64,000 nucleotides of DNA from Streptomyces tuirus (GTDB taxonomy: Bacteria > Actinomycetota > Actinomycetes > Streptomycetales > Streptomycetaceae). The notes beneath the pieces are model-generated. The model searched no databases, was not told the origin of the DNA, and saw only the letters and a list, made by a program, of their open reading frames with translations. The DNA is taken from contig NZ_AP023439.1 in the NCBI RefSeq assembly GCF_014701095.1, forward strand, positions 5,010,001-5,074,000. Direction: 5' to 3'. Shown here one piece after another: positions 35,865-44,737 of the stretch (within the stretch, counting starts at the first letter, position 1; each line of letters starts with the position of its first letter). Made by a program: the position numbers and the translations under genes.

Positions 35865-37601
35865 ATGGCCAGGGAATTCCAACGCGGCCACAAGGCCAGG
35901 ATCAGTGACCTCACCGCGGGCACGGATCTGTACGTAGGTGTACAGATCGCCGGCCCCGGACTGAGCTTCGACATCAGCTGCTTCGGCCTCGACGCCGATG
36001 AACGGCTCTCGGACGACCGGTACTTCGTCTTTTTCAACCAGCCGAAGTCCCCCGAGGAGTCCATTCAGCTCCTGGGCGCCCAGGCGGGCGACACGGAGTC
36101 CTTCCGCGTGACGCTCGACCGGATCCCGTCGCAGATCCAGAAGCTGTCCTTCACCGCGACGATCGACGGCGCCGGCCAGATGTCGCAGATCGCCTCCGGC
36201 TATATCCGCATCGTCGCGGGTGGCGAGGAGGTGGCGCGCTACTCGTTCAGCGGCTCGGAGTTCTCCACCGAACGGGCCGTGATGCTGGGCGACTTCTACC
36301 TGAAGGACGTCTGGCGGTTCGCCGCGGTCGGGCAGGGCTTCGACGGCGGCCTGGACGCGCTGCTGAAGAACTTCGGCGGCGAGGTGGCCGAGGAGGAGAC
36401 GCCCGCTCCCGCGCCTGCGCCGCAGCAGCCGCAGGCGGGCGCCGCCCCGGGCTTCGCCCCGCCCGCGTTCGGCGTCCCGGCCACTGCGGAACCCGCCCCG
36501 GCACCGGCGGCGCCTCCCGCACCCGCGCCCCAGCCGGCCGCCCAGGGCTTCGCGCCCCCGTCCGGCGCCACCCCGCCTCCGGCCCCGGCGCCCGCACCCC
36601 AGGTGCACGCCGCCCCGACCATCGTCGCGCCCTTGCACACCCCGCCGGGTGGCTCGCAGGTGCCGCCTCCGGCCCCGGCGCCCGCGCCGTACGGCCAGCC
36701 GGGCCAGCAGCCGCCGCAGTACGGCCAGGTCCCCGGTCAGACGGCCCCGCCGCCTCCGGGCTACGGCCAGCCCCAGGCACCTCACGCGCCTCAGGCGCCC
36801 CACGCCCCGGCCCCGCCGCCCGGCTACGGACAGCCCACCCCGCCCCCCGGCTACGGACAGCAGCAGCCGCCGTACGGGCAGGCCCCCTACGGAACCCCTC
36901 AGGGAGTCCCGCAGGGCGCCCCTCAAGGCGCTCCCCAGGGCCCCGGTGTGTCCGGCGCGCTCCAGCAGTTCAAGGAGACCCCCACCGGGCAGCGCTGGAC
37001 GCAGCAGAACAAGAAGCTCGTCCGCGTCGACCTCGGCATCGGCGGACAGCCCGTGCTGGCCCGGCAGGGCAGCATGGTGCTCTACCAGGGCAAGGTCGAC
37101 TTCAGCTACAAGGGCGCCGGGTTCGCCGGGCGGATCGTGGGCAACACGACCGGCCAGGAGATGCAGCTGATGCGCTGCACGGGCCAGGGACAGGTGTTCC
37201 TCGCCGAGAACTCGACCATGCTGCACCCCCTCGAGCTGCAGGGCGACGCCGTCTGCGTCTCCGCCGAGAACGTCCTCGCGTTCGACGAGAGCCTCACCTA
37301 TGAGGTCCGCCGCATCGAGGGCCACGGCATCCCCGGCGGCGCACTGTTCACCATGCAGTTCCAGGGCACCGGCACCATCGTCGTGAAGACGCACGGCACT
37401 CCCGTGGTGCTGCCCGTCACGCCCACCACGTTCGCCGACTGCAACGCCGTCGTCGCCTGGTCGGCCGCCGCCCAGGTCGTCGTCTCCAGCCAGGTGCGGA
37501 TGCGCCGCAACGCCTACCCCGGCGACACGGGGGAGAGCGTGAACCTCCAGTTCCGGGGAGCGCCCGGCAACTTCATCGTCGTCCAGCCGTACGAGGTCTG
37601 A
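35865..37601 (+). CDS. TerD domain - AIM24 domain fusion protein
   Basis: 578 residues from ATG 35865. Residues 1-~180 are a TerD/CABP domain: GLSFDISCFGLDADERLSDD with the acidic calcium-binding residues, FFNQPKSPE, and the GDFYLKD strand. A ~180-residue Pro/Ala/Gln linker with GYGQP repeats follows (~185-365). From ~370 an AIM24 beta-helix-like domain starts at GQRWTQQNKKLVRVDLG and contains GQVFLAENSTMLHPLEL. TerD proteins belong to tellurite/stress networks; AIM24 proteins are of unknown biochemical role. It is the first of three AIM24-containing genes in a row, 11 nt before the next. Confidence 0.85.
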   Translation: MAREFQRGHKARISDLTAGTDLYVGVQIAGPGLSFDISCFGLDADERLSDDRYFVFFNQPKSPEESIQLLGAQAGDTESFRVTLDRIPSQIQKLSFTATIDGAGQMSQIASGYIRIVAGGEEVARYSFSGSEFSTERAVMLGDFYLKDVWRFAAVGQGFDGGLDALLKNFGGEVAEEETPAPAPAPQQPQAGAAPGFAPPAFGVPATAEPAPAPAAPPAPAPQPAAQGFAPPSGATPPPAPAPAPQVHAAPTIVAPLHTPPGGSQVPPPAPAPAPYGQPGQQPPQYGQVPGQTAPPPPGYGQPQAPHAPQAPHAPAPPPGYGQPTPPPGYGQQQPPYGQAPYGTPQGVPQGAPQGAPQGPGVSGALQQFKETPTGQRWTQQNKKLVRVDLGIGGQPVLARQGSMVLYQGKVDFSYKGAGFAGRIVGNTTGQEMQLMRCTGQGQVFLAENSTMLHPLELQGDAVCVSAENVLAFDESLTYEVRRIEGHGIPGGALFTMQFQGTGTIVVKTHGTPVVLPVTPTTFADCNAVVAWSAAAQVVVSSQVRMRRNAYPGDTGESVNLQFRGAPGNFIVVQPYEV

Positions 37602-37612
37602 GGGAGCCCGTC

Positions 37613-38293
37613 ATGACACAGCAACTCGCGGGCCACGCCCCCGCACCCGTCACCGCCCGCATGGAGAACCACGGCAACCACATGCTGAAGGTCGCCATGC
37701 AGACCGGCAACGACCTCCTCGCGCGCGTGGGGTCGATGGTCGCCTACGAAGGGTTCGTCCAGTACGAGCCCAACCCGCCGGCCGTGCGCCAGATCGCCAA
37801 GGACTGGATGACCGGCGAGGGCGCGCCCCTGATGAAGTGCTCCGGCGACGGTCTGCTCTACCTCGCCGACTACGGGGCGAACGTCGTCGTGATCAACCTC
37901 AACGGCGACGGCATCTCCGTCAACGCCACCAACCTGCTCGCCTTCGACGCCCACCTCACCTGGGGCGTGGAGCGGGTCAAGGGCCTGGCGAAGTTCGCCG
38001 GGCAGGGCCTGTGGAACACCAAGATCTCCGGGCAGGGCTGGGTCGCGCTGACCTCCCGGGGCAAGCCCATCGTCGTCGACTGCGGGGGCGGCGAGGACGA
38101 GACCTACGTAGACCCCGACGCGCTCGTCGCCTGGTCCCCGAACCTCAAGGTGAAGGGCAAGCGCAGTTTCCGGGCCCAGTCGCTGATCGGCCGCGGCAGC
38201 GGCGAGGCCTACCAGATGGCCTTCTCCGGTCAGGGCATCGTCGTCGTCCAGCCCAGCGAGGACAGCACCGACCGCCTCCGGGTCCGGGGCTGA
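37613..38293 (+). CDS. AIM24 family protein
   Basis: 226 residues, GGGAG 7 nt before the ATG. A single AIM24 (DUF124-like) domain: MLKVAMQTGNDLLARVGSMV, GDGLLYLADYGANVVVINL, LLAFDAHLTWGVERV and GIVVVQPSE at the end. All-beta, soluble, no signal peptide. It is homologous to the C-terminal half of the preceding gene product and to the next one, so the trio derives from duplication. Biochemical role unknown. Likely acts in one complex with its neighbours, given the operon. Confidence 0.85.
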   Translation: MTQQLAGHAPAPVTARMENHGNHMLKVAMQTGNDLLARVGSMVAYEGFVQYEPNPPAVRQIAKDWMTGEGAPLMKCSGDGLLYLADYGANVVVINLNGDGISVNATNLLAFDAHLTWGVERVKGLAKFAGQGLWNTKISGQGWVALTSRGKPIVVDCGGGEDETYVDPDALVAWSPNLKVKGKRSFRAQSLIGRGSGEAYQMAFSGQGIVVVQPSEDSTDRLRVRG

Positions 38294-38309
38294 GGGGGAG
38301 CCACACGCC

Positions 38310-39065
38310 ATGCAGAGCCCGATTTTCGCCTACAACGAGCAGCAGACCCAGGAACGCTGGAGTCTGCAGAACAAGCAGATGCTGCGCGTCGCCCTGGAGG
38401 GCCACGACGACGTCCTGGCCCGCAAGGGCACGATGGTCGCCTACCAGGGCCTCGTCGAGTTCGACGCCGAGTTCCAGAGCAACCAGCAGTCACGCGCGCG
38501 TGCGCAGACCGGGGAGGGCCTGGACCTGATGCGCTGCCACGGGCAGGGCACGGTCTACCTCGCCAACCTCAAGCAGCATGTCCACGTCATGGAGGTGGAC
38601 CAGGACGGACTCACCGTCGACAGCAGCTATGTGCTGGCGATGGACTCCTCCCTGCACCACGAGGTCATCGCCGTGGACAGCCTGTACGGCATCTCCGGCT
38701 CCGGGAAGTACCAGCTCAACATCACCGGCCGGGGCAAGGTCGCCCTGATGACCTCCGGCATGCCGCTGGCGCTGCAGGTGACGCCCGACAAGTACGTCAA
38801 CTGCGACGCCGACGCGATCGTCGCCTGGTCGACGGGCCTGCGGGTGCAGATGCAGGCCCAGACGCACTCCTCCGGGGTGTGGCGGCGGCGCGGCAGCACC
38901 GGCGAGGGCTGGGAGCTGAGCTTCATGGGCACCGGCTTCGCGCTCGTCCAGCCCAGCGAGCTGCTGCCGCCGCAGGGCGCCCAGATCGGCTCCGGCCTTG
39001 CCGCGCAGTACGGCATGGGCCAGCAGGGAGCGCGGGGGCAGAACCAGGGCAACGTCTGGAGCTGA
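38310..39065 (+). CDS. AIM24 family protein
   Basis: 251 residues, 16 nt after the previous stop. AIM24 domain with SLQNKQMLRVALEGHDDVLARKGTMV, HGQGTVYLANLKQHVHVMEV, YVLAMDSSLHHEVIAV and TGFALVQPSE. The C-terminal ~30 residues are Gly/Gln-rich (GMGQQGARGQNQGN). Third and last gene of the TerD/AIM24 operon. A dispersed repeat and a strong terminator follow. Function unknown. Confidence 0.85.
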   Translation: MQSPIFAYNEQQTQERWSLQNKQMLRVALEGHDDVLARKGTMVAYQGLVEFDAEFQSNQQSRARAQTGEGLDLMRCHGQGTVYLANLKQHVHVMEVDQDGLTVDSSYVLAMDSSLHHEVIAVDSLYGISGSGKYQLNITGRGKVALMTSGMPLALQVTPDKYVNCDADAIVAWSTGLRVQMQAQTHSSGVWRRRGSTGEGWELSFMGTGFALVQPSELLPPQGAQIGSGLAAQYGMGQQGARGQNQGNVWS

Positions 39066-39130
39066 GCGCTCCGCGGGTTCGGCCGATTCGGTTCGGGGGC
39101 TGTGCGGTCTGGGTCAGGCCGCGGGCCGTC

Positions 39131-39170
39131 CGTGGCTGGTCGCGCAGTTCCCCGCGCCCCTGACGGGGCG
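39131..39170. repeat. Copy of a dispersed Streptomyces intergenic repeat
   Basis: GGCTGGTCGCGCAGTTCCCC followed by GCGCCCCTGACGGGGCGC. I recognise this block from 3'-flanking regions of many Streptomyces genes. It contains a short GCGCCCC/GGGGCGC stem. Confidence 0.55.
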
Positions 39171-39181
39171 CACCCGCCGTG

Positions 39182-39219
39182 ATGTAAGGGGCGGCCTCCA
39201 TGGCGGCCGCCCCTTACAT
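39182..39219. terminator. Bidirectional terminator
   Basis: 15-bp perfect stem ATGTAAGGGGCGGCC / GGCCGCCCCTTACAT with an 8-nt loop, between the converging AIM24 and Nudix genes. Confidence 0.87.
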
Positions 39220-39224
39220 ATGAC

Positions 39225-39752
39225 TCACTTCGTGATCCTCGCGCGGGTCGCCGCCAGCAGCCGCACGACCGAATCGTCCGCCACCTCGGCCACCTCGTCG
39301 TACCCGAACCAGCGCACGTCCAGTGACTCGTCGCTGATCGCGTGCGCCGCGTCCGGGGGTGCCACGACGGCGTACTGGACGTCGAAGTGGCAGTGGCAGG
39401 GCGGCGGGATCGGATGCCGGTCCAGGCGCACCGGGCCGCCGGGCAGCAGGGAGAGACCCGGGACGCCGGACTCCTCCGTCGCCTCACGCAGGGCCGCGTC
39501 CGCCAGGGAGGCGTCGCCGGGCTCGCAGTGGCCGCCCATCTGCAGCCACATCCGCAGCTTCCTGTGCAGAGTCAGCAATACCCGGCCGCCCTCGGGGTCG
39601 ATCACCAGGGCGCTCGCCGTGATGTGACCCGCGTGGCAGGCCTTCCACAGGCCGTCCGGGTGTGCCGCCAGGTGGTCCAGGTAGGCCTGGCGCAGCTCTG
39701 CCTGGTCCTCGTACCCCTTCAGTACGAGGACCGCGTCGTCGTACAGGCTCAC
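39225..39752 (-). CDS. Nudix hydrolase
   Basis: 175 residues. GTG 39752 overlaps the upstream stop (GTGA). The Nudix box GGHCEPGDASLADAALREAT continues EESGV. It keeps REUxEExGU but has Asp for the first Glu. N-terminal ~40 residues form a helical cap (YEDQAELRQAYLDHLAAHPDG). HCHFDVQYAVVAP follows the box. Substrate unknown; nucleotide or isoprenoid diphosphates are typical. Coupled to the DUF2342 gene. Confidence 0.85.
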   Translation of the reverse strand: MSLYDDAVLVLKGYEDQAELRQAYLDHLAAHPDGLWKACHAGHITASALVIDPEGGRVLLTLHRKLRMWLQMGGHCEPGDASLADAALREATEESGVPGLSLLPGGPVRLDRHPIPPPCHCHFDVQYAVVAPPDAAHAISDESLDVRWFGYDEVAEVADDSVVRLLAATRARITK

Positions 39753-41215
39753 CCGGCGTCGTCGCCCTTGCTCTCGTCCTCGGCCCCGCCCTGGTCCTTC
39801 TTCTTCAGGTCGGGCTTGTCCGCCGCCTCGCCGAGCATCTTGTCCAGCTCGGAGAAGTCGATCTGCTCGCGGTGCACGAAGCCGTCCGGGTCGTCCAGGT
39901 CGGTCGCCGTCGGCAGCATGTCCGGGTGGTGCCACAGGGCGTCCCGGCCGTCGACACCGCGCGCGTCCGTGAGCGAGGCCCACAGGCGGGAGGCGTCCCG
40001 CAGACGGCGCGGGCGCAGCTCCAGGCCGATCAGCGTGGCGAACGTCTGCTCGGCGGGTCCGCCCGAGGCACGGCGGCGGCGCATCGTCTCGCGCAGCGCG
40101 TCCGCGGACGCCAGGCGGGGTTTCGCGGCGGCGTGGACCACCGCGTCCACCCAGCCCTCCACCAGCGCCAGAGCCGTCTCCAGACGGGCCAGAGCGGCCT
40201 TCTGCTCGGGCGTGTCCTCCGGCTGGAACATGCCCTGCTGGAGGGCTTCCTGCAGCTGCTCCGGGTTCTGCGGGTCGAACTGACCGACCACATCCTCGAG
40301 CTTGGCCGTGTCGACCTTGATGCCGCGGGCGTAGCCGTCGACCGCGCCGAACAGATGCGAGCGCAGCCACGGCACGTGCGCGAAGAGGCGCTGGTGCGCC
40401 GCCTCACGCAGGGCGAGGTAGAGCCGCACCTCCTCCTGGGGGACGCTCAGGTCCTTGCCGAACGTCTCGATGTTCACCGGGAGCAGCGCGGCCTTGCCGG
40501 CCGGGCCGAGCGGAAGGCCGATGTCGGACGAGCCGACGACCTCGCCGGCGAGCACGCCGACGGCCTGCCCGATCTGGGTGCCGAACATGGCGCCGCCCAT
40601 CGAGCGCATCATGCCGATCAGCGGGCCGGCCATGGCCTGCATCTCCTCCGGCAGGACGTCGCCCATGGCGGTACCGACGCGCTCGGCGACCGGGTCGACG
40701 AGCTCCTTCCAGGCGGGCAGGGTCGCCTCGACCCACTCCGCGCGGCTCCAGGCGACCGCGGAGGCGGCGCCGGAGGGCAGCGACGTGGCGTCGTCGAGCC
40801 ACAGGTCGGCCAGGCGGACGGCTTCCTCGACGCCCTTGCGGTCGGCGGGACCGACGCTGGCGTCCTTGGTGCCGTCAGGACTGCCCTGGGAGACCGTCTG
40901 GCGGGCGATCTGCTTGGCCATGTCCCAGTTCACCGGGCCGCCCTCGTAGGAGAGCATCTGGCCCAGCTGCTGGAACGCGGCACCCAGGTCGGTGGGGTTC
41001 AGCGACCCGAACATGGCTGCGAACGGATTGTCCGCACCGGGGCCGCCGGGGCCACCGGGACCTCCGCCGAAGCCTCCGGCTCCGGGCAGGCCGCCAAAAC
41101 CGAACGGGTTGGCCGGTCCCTGACCACCACCGCTCTGCTGGTCCTTCTTCTTGCCCTCGTCGCCGTCGTCCGGCTCCTCCGGCGGAAGGCCGAATCCGAA
41201 TGGGGTGTCACTCAC
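39749..41215 (-). CDS. DUF2342 / zincin_2 'zinc-dependent metalloprotease'-type protein
   Basis: 488 residues from GTG 41215. The first ~70 are Gly/Pro-rich and disordered. The body is an alpha-helical DUF2342 fold: YEGGPVNWDMAKQIARQ, a helical block around MRSMGGAMFGTQIGQAVGVL, then YLALREAAHQRLFAHVPWL. In classical zincins an HExxH would be expected at that last site. Here only EAAH remains, so catalysis is doubtful despite the family name. M. tuberculosis has a homologue (Rv3195) in the equivalent segment. Divergent from the SDR gene. Confidence 0.83.
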   Translation of the reverse strand: MSDTPFGFGLPPEEPDDGDEGKKKDQQSGGGQGPANPFGFGGLPGAGGFGGGPGGPGGPGADNPFAAMFGSLNPTDLGAAFQQLGQMLSYEGGPVNWDMAKQIARQTVSQGSPDGTKDASVGPADRKGVEEAVRLADLWLDDATSLPSGAASAVAWSRAEWVEATLPAWKELVDPVAERVGTAMGDVLPEEMQAMAGPLIGMMRSMGGAMFGTQIGQAVGVLAGEVVGSSDIGLPLGPAGKAALLPVNIETFGKDLSVPQEEVRLYLALREAAHQRLFAHVPWLRSHLFGAVDGYARGIKVDTAKLEDVVGQFDPQNPEQLQEALQQGMFQPEDTPEQKAALARLETALALVEGWVDAVVHAAAKPRLASADALRETMRRRRASGGPAEQTFATLIGLELRPRRLRDASRLWASLTDARGVDGRDALWHHPDMLPTATDLDDPDGFVHREQIDFSELDKMLGEAADKPDLKKKDQGGAEDESKGDDAG

Positions 41216-41407
41216 GGGATTCCTCGGCTGGTAGGGCCGCCGGTTCTTTCCGGCGGCACGGCTGCCCGACAACACCACCCAGCGTAGACACCTGGGGCGG
41301 ATCGGGCCTCGGTGCTTCGCCGACTGACGGCCTGCGGCAGGATGGATGCCACCTGGTACGCACGCGTCGGACGCGCTCGTACTGAAGACAACCGCTGGAG
41401 ACGCCCG

Positions 41408-42529
41408 GTGAGTTCCCCAGATCCGCAGGTTCGCGCAGCGCGAAACCAGTCAACCAGTTCCGCGAGTCCCGCGGCGCGCGGACCCGTCGTCGCGGTCACC
41501 GGTGCCGCGTACGGCGTAGGAGCCCTGCTCACGGAGCAGCTCGCCGCGTCCGACGAGGTCAAGCAGGTCCTGGCCATCGACGAGCGGCGCGGCGAGTGCG
41601 CGGCGGCCCAGTGGCACATCCTGGACGTGCGGGATCCGGCCATCGCGGACAAGCTGCGCGGGGCCGACGTGGTGGTGCACCTGGCGCTGGATCTCGATCT
41701 GGAAACCGACGCGGCCGCCCGAACGGCCTACAACGTACGGGGGACGCAGACCGTTCTGACGGCCGCCGCGGCGGCCGGTGTGCACCGGGTCGTGCTGTGC
41801 ACCTCGGCGATGGTCTACGGGGCGCTGCCCGACAACGAGCTGCCGCTGTCCGAGGACGCCGAGCTGCGCGCCACGGCGGAGGCGACCGGGGTGGGCGACC
41901 TGCTGGAGATCGAACGGCTGGCGCGCCGGGCGCCCCGGGCGCACCCGGGGCTCAATGTCACCGTGGTCCGGCCGGCCGTGCTGGTGGGCGGTACGGACAC
42001 CGCGCTGACCAGGTATTTCGAGTCTCCCCGGCTGCTCGTCGTCGCAGGGTCGCGGCCCGCTTGGCAGTTCTGCCACGTCGAGGACCTGTGCAGCGCGCTG
42101 GAGTACGCGGTTCTGGAGAAGGTCGACGGGGAACTGACCGTCGGGTGCGACGGCTGGCTGGAGCAGGAGGAGGTCGAGGAGCTGAGCGGGATCCGGCGGA
42201 TGGAGCTGCCGTCGGCGGTCGCGCTGGGCGCGGCGGCGCGCCTGCACCGGATCGGGCTCACGCCCTCCCCGGCCGGGGACCTGGCGTACACGATGTACCC
42301 CTGGGTGGTGAGCGGCAGCCGGCTGCACGACGCCGGGTGGCGGCCGCGGTACACCAACGAGGAGGTGCTGGCGGAACTCCTGGAGGAGGTGTCCGGCCGG
42401 CACACGGTCGCCGGCCGGCGGCTGGGCCGCAAGGACGCCACGGCCGCGGGTGCCGCGGGCGCGACGGTGGCGCTGCTGGGCGCGGCGGCGGTGGTGCGGC
42501 GGGCGCGGAAGGCCCGGCGGCGGATCTGA
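41408..42529 (+). CDS. SDR-family protein with C-terminal membrane tail
   Basis: 373 residues from GTG 41408, with GGAG 8 nt upstream. The Rossmann start VVAVTGAAYGVGALL binds a nucleotide, DVVVHLALDLD and CTSAMVYGA follow the extended-SDR pattern. The expected YxxxK is not present: the Tyr of VYGA is followed by LPDN and the next helix has GDLLEIERLAR. Residues ~345-373 end in one hydrophobic helix and RRARKARRR, a likely membrane anchor. This makes it a non-catalytic or atypical SDR at the membrane. Same direction as moaE, 142 nt apart. Confidence 0.8.
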   Translation: MSSPDPQVRAARNQSTSSASPAARGPVVAVTGAAYGVGALLTEQLAASDEVKQVLAIDERRGECAAAQWHILDVRDPAIADKLRGADVVVHLALDLDLETDAAARTAYNVRGTQTVLTAAAAAGVHRVVLCTSAMVYGALPDNELPLSEDAELRATAEATGVGDLLEIERLARRAPRAHPGLNVTVVRPAVLVGGTDTALTRYFESPRLLVVAGSRPAWQFCHVEDLCSALEYAVLEKVDGELTVGCDGWLEQEEVEELSGIRRMELPSAVALGAAARLHRIGLTPSPAGDLAYTMYPWVVSGSRLHDAGWRPRYTNEEVLAELLEEVSGRHTVAGRRLGRKDATAAGAAGATVALLGAAAVVRRARKARRRI

Positions 42530-42671
42530 GAGGCGCTCCCCACAGTCTCGAGGGGCCGCTCCGTGCAGAGGCCGAGAAGGACGCCCCTGTAGGAGACTCC
42601 AAACGTGTACGCGCGCGTGCCGGTCGATAGCTCTATTCCACGCTGTCGGTCGCGTGCGGCACGATGGACCC

Positions 42672-43130
42672 ATGGCAACCACGAACGATCACCCCGGTGA
42701 GCAGGCCGCGCAGGATCCGATCAAGCTGATCGGGATCCGGGACTCGGCCCTCTCCCTGGACGAGGTGTTCCGGGCCGTCGGTGACGACGCTGCCGGCGGC
42801 ACCGCGCTCTTCGTGGGAACCGTGCGCAACCACGACGGCGGTGCCGACGTCGACGAGCTGGGGTATTCGTGCCACCCCAGCGCCGAGGCCGAGATGCGGC
42901 GGATCGCCGAGAAGGTCGCCGCCGAGTTCCCGGTGCGGGCCCTGGCGGCCGTGCACCGCGTGGGGGACCTCCGGGTCGGGGATCTCGCCGTGGTCGTCGC
43001 CGTCTCCTGCCCGCATCGCGGAGAGGCCTTCGAGGCCTGCCGGAAGCTGATCGACGACCTCAAGCACGAGGTGCCCATCTGGAAGCACCAGAAGTTCTCC
43101 GACGGCACCAATGAATGGGTCGGCGCGTAG
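42672..43130 (+). CDS. moaE: Molybdopterin synthase catalytic subunit MoaE
   Basis: 152 residues from ATG 42672. MoaE fold: ALFVGTVRNHDGG, LGYSCHPSAEAEMRRI, HRVGDLRVGD, VSCPHRGEAFEACR and the active-site stretch KHEVPIWKHQKFSDG, where the lysine of PIWK contacts substrate. With thiocarboxylated MoaD it puts the dithiolene sulfurs on precursor Z. MoeZ, encoded at 9.8 kb, can recharge MoaD. The C-terminal codons are part of a dispersed repeat (43114-43169), which is unusual. Confidence 0.93.
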   Translation: MATTNDHPGEQAAQDPIKLIGIRDSALSLDEVFRAVGDDAAGGTALFVGTVRNHDGGADVDELGYSCHPSAEAEMRRIAEKVAAEFPVRALAAVHRVGDLRVGDLAVVVAVSCPHRGEAFEACRKLIDDLKHEVPIWKHQKFSDGTNEWVGA

Positions 43131-43169
43131 CGCTGTCGTTGAGGGGTGGCGGTCGGGTGACGGGAGGGC
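43114..43169. repeat. Dispersed repeat, copy A, overlapping moaE 3' end
   Basis: 56 bp about 88 % identical to 62373-62429, with one indel. Core GTCGTTGAGGGGTGG preceded by GGCGCG-AGCGC. Confidence 0.7.
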
Positions 43170-43301
43170 GGGTCGGCGCCTGCTGATCGTGGGGGCCGTC
43201 TTCCGGTTGCGTAACCGCACCCCCGGCGTGAGCGTTGTCACTGCGGATCGTTAATCTGCTGATCAGTCAGTTGCGGACGCTCAAAGGGGTTGGAGGTCGG
43301 C

Positions 43302-43466
43302 ATGGCGGCGCTCGCCTGGTTGCTGATTCCGCTTGTGGCTGCCATCGGCGCGGGGCTCTGGGGCAGTTGGGCCAACCGGACCCGCAAGGCGCGTAACGAC
43401 GGCCCGGAGCTCACCGGCTACGCCCGCTTCCGGGAGGCCATGGAAAAGCCCCGGCCCGGGGCCTGA
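43302..43466 (+). CDS. Small single-pass membrane protein
   Basis: 54 residues, ATG 43302 with GGAGG 5 nt upstream. One transmembrane helix (ALAWLLIPLVAAIGAGLWG, 3-21) followed by a basic segment NRTRKAR and a soluble tail GYARFREAMEKP. Third-position GC is consistent with coding. No known domain. It precedes the YlbL-like protease gene by 101 nt on the same strand, so the two may be co-expressed, perhaps as an adaptor or inhibitor. That role is inference only. Confidence 0.7.
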   Translation: MAALAWLLIPLVAAIGAGLWGSWANRTRKARNDGPELTGYARFREAMEKPRPGA

Positions 43467-43567
43467 CAGGCAGGAAACAGCAGGTCACAAGCGTGGTGAA
43501 GCGCAGGGTCGCCCCGGACGGGCGGCCCTGACGGTGCGCTGACAGGACCGTCCCGTAGTGTCGTGTC

Positions 43568-44659
43568 ATGCCACGCCGCACCGCGACGATGCTCGCCTCC
43601 ACCCTGATGCTGATCGCGCTCCTGTGCGCGGGAGTGTTCATCCCCGTGCCGTACGCGGAGATGTCCCCGGGGCCGACGGTGAACACGCTGGGCGATCACG
43701 ACGGTGAGCCGGTGCTGCAGATCGCGGGCAAGAAGACGTACCCGGCCAGTGGCCACCTGAACATGACCACGGTCCGGGTCACGAGCGCCGACTACCGGAT
43801 GAACCTGGTCGAGGCCGTCTACGGCTGGCTCGCGCACGACAACAAGGTCGTGCCGCACGAGACGCTCTACCCGGACGGCAAGACCGAGGAACAGTCCACC
43901 CAGGAGAACGCCGAGGAGTTCAGCCAGTCCCAGGAGAGCGCCAAGGTCGCCGCCCTGAAGCAGCTGGACGTGCCGGTGAAGTCCTGGGTGATCGTCTCGA
44001 CGGTCGTCAAGGGGTCCCCGGCGGAGGGCAAGCTGCACGCGGGGGACGTGATCAAGGCCGTCGACGGTACGGCGGTGAAGGAGCCGGCCGACGTCGCGAA
44101 GCTCGTGACCAGGCACAAGCCGGGCCAGGAGGTCCGCTTCACGATCGTGCCGGCCAAGGAGCAGGCCGCCGCGGAGAAGGAGAAGCGGACGCCGACCAAG
44201 ACGCAGGACATCACGATCACCACCACGACGTCCGACGACGCGGGTGAGAAGCGGGCCATCGTGGGGATCTCCGCGGGAACCGACCACACCTTCCCGTTCA
44301 CCATCGACATCAAGCTCGCCGACGTCGGCGGACCGAGCGCCGGGCTGATGTTCGCGCTCGGCATCTACGACAAGCTCACCCCGGGCAGCCTGACGGGCGG
44401 CAGGTTCGTGGCCGGCACCGGCACGATCGACGACGCCGGCAAGGTCGGGCCGATCGGCGGCATCGAGATGAAGACCGTGGGCGCGCGGGCCAAGGGCGCG
44501 CAGTACTTCCTGACGCCCGCCGACAACTGCGCAACCGCCGCCAAGGACACCCCCGACGGCCTCACCCTGATCAAGGTGGGCACCATCAAGGACGCCCTCG
44601 GCGCTCTCAAGGACATCCGCAGCGGCGACACCGCGGACCTGCCGAAGTGCGGTAAGTAG
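43568..44659 (+). CDS. YlbL-like membrane-anchored PDZ-Lon (S16) protease
   Basis: 363 residues. An N-terminal membrane anchor (~7-25, MLASTLMLIALLCAGVF) then an exported body. A PDZ domain (~120-195) contains VVKGSPAEGKLHAGDVIKA. The C-terminal Lon-type S16 domain has the catalytic Ser in GGPSAGLMFAL and the Lys in PIGGIEMKTVGA, giving the Ser-Lys dyad. In Bacillus YlbL processes membrane substrates during DNA-damage recovery. M. tuberculosis has a counterpart (Rv3194c) next to UPF0182, as here. It ends 114 nt before the convergent PPA1309-like gene. Confidence 0.9.
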   Translation: MPRRTATMLASTLMLIALLCAGVFIPVPYAEMSPGPTVNTLGDHDGEPVLQIAGKKTYPASGHLNMTTVRVTSADYRMNLVEAVYGWLAHDNKVVPHETLYPDGKTEEQSTQENAEEFSQSQESAKVAALKQLDVPVKSWVIVSTVVKGSPAEGKLHAGDVIKAVDGTAVKEPADVAKLVTRHKPGQEVRFTIVPAKEQAAAEKEKRTPTKTQDITITTTTSDDAGEKRAIVGISAGTDHTFPFTIDIKLADVGGPSAGLMFALGIYDKLTPGSLTGGRFVAGTGTIDDAGKVGPIGGIEMKTVGARAKGAQYFLTPADNCATAAKDTPDGLTLIKVGTIKDALGALKDIRSGDTADLPKCGK

Positions 44660-44737
44660 GCCGGAGCCAAGGCACCACAGGGCCACAGGGGCAGGGTCCC
44701 AGGAGGGGCATGGGACCGAGGGACCGAAGGACGGACC

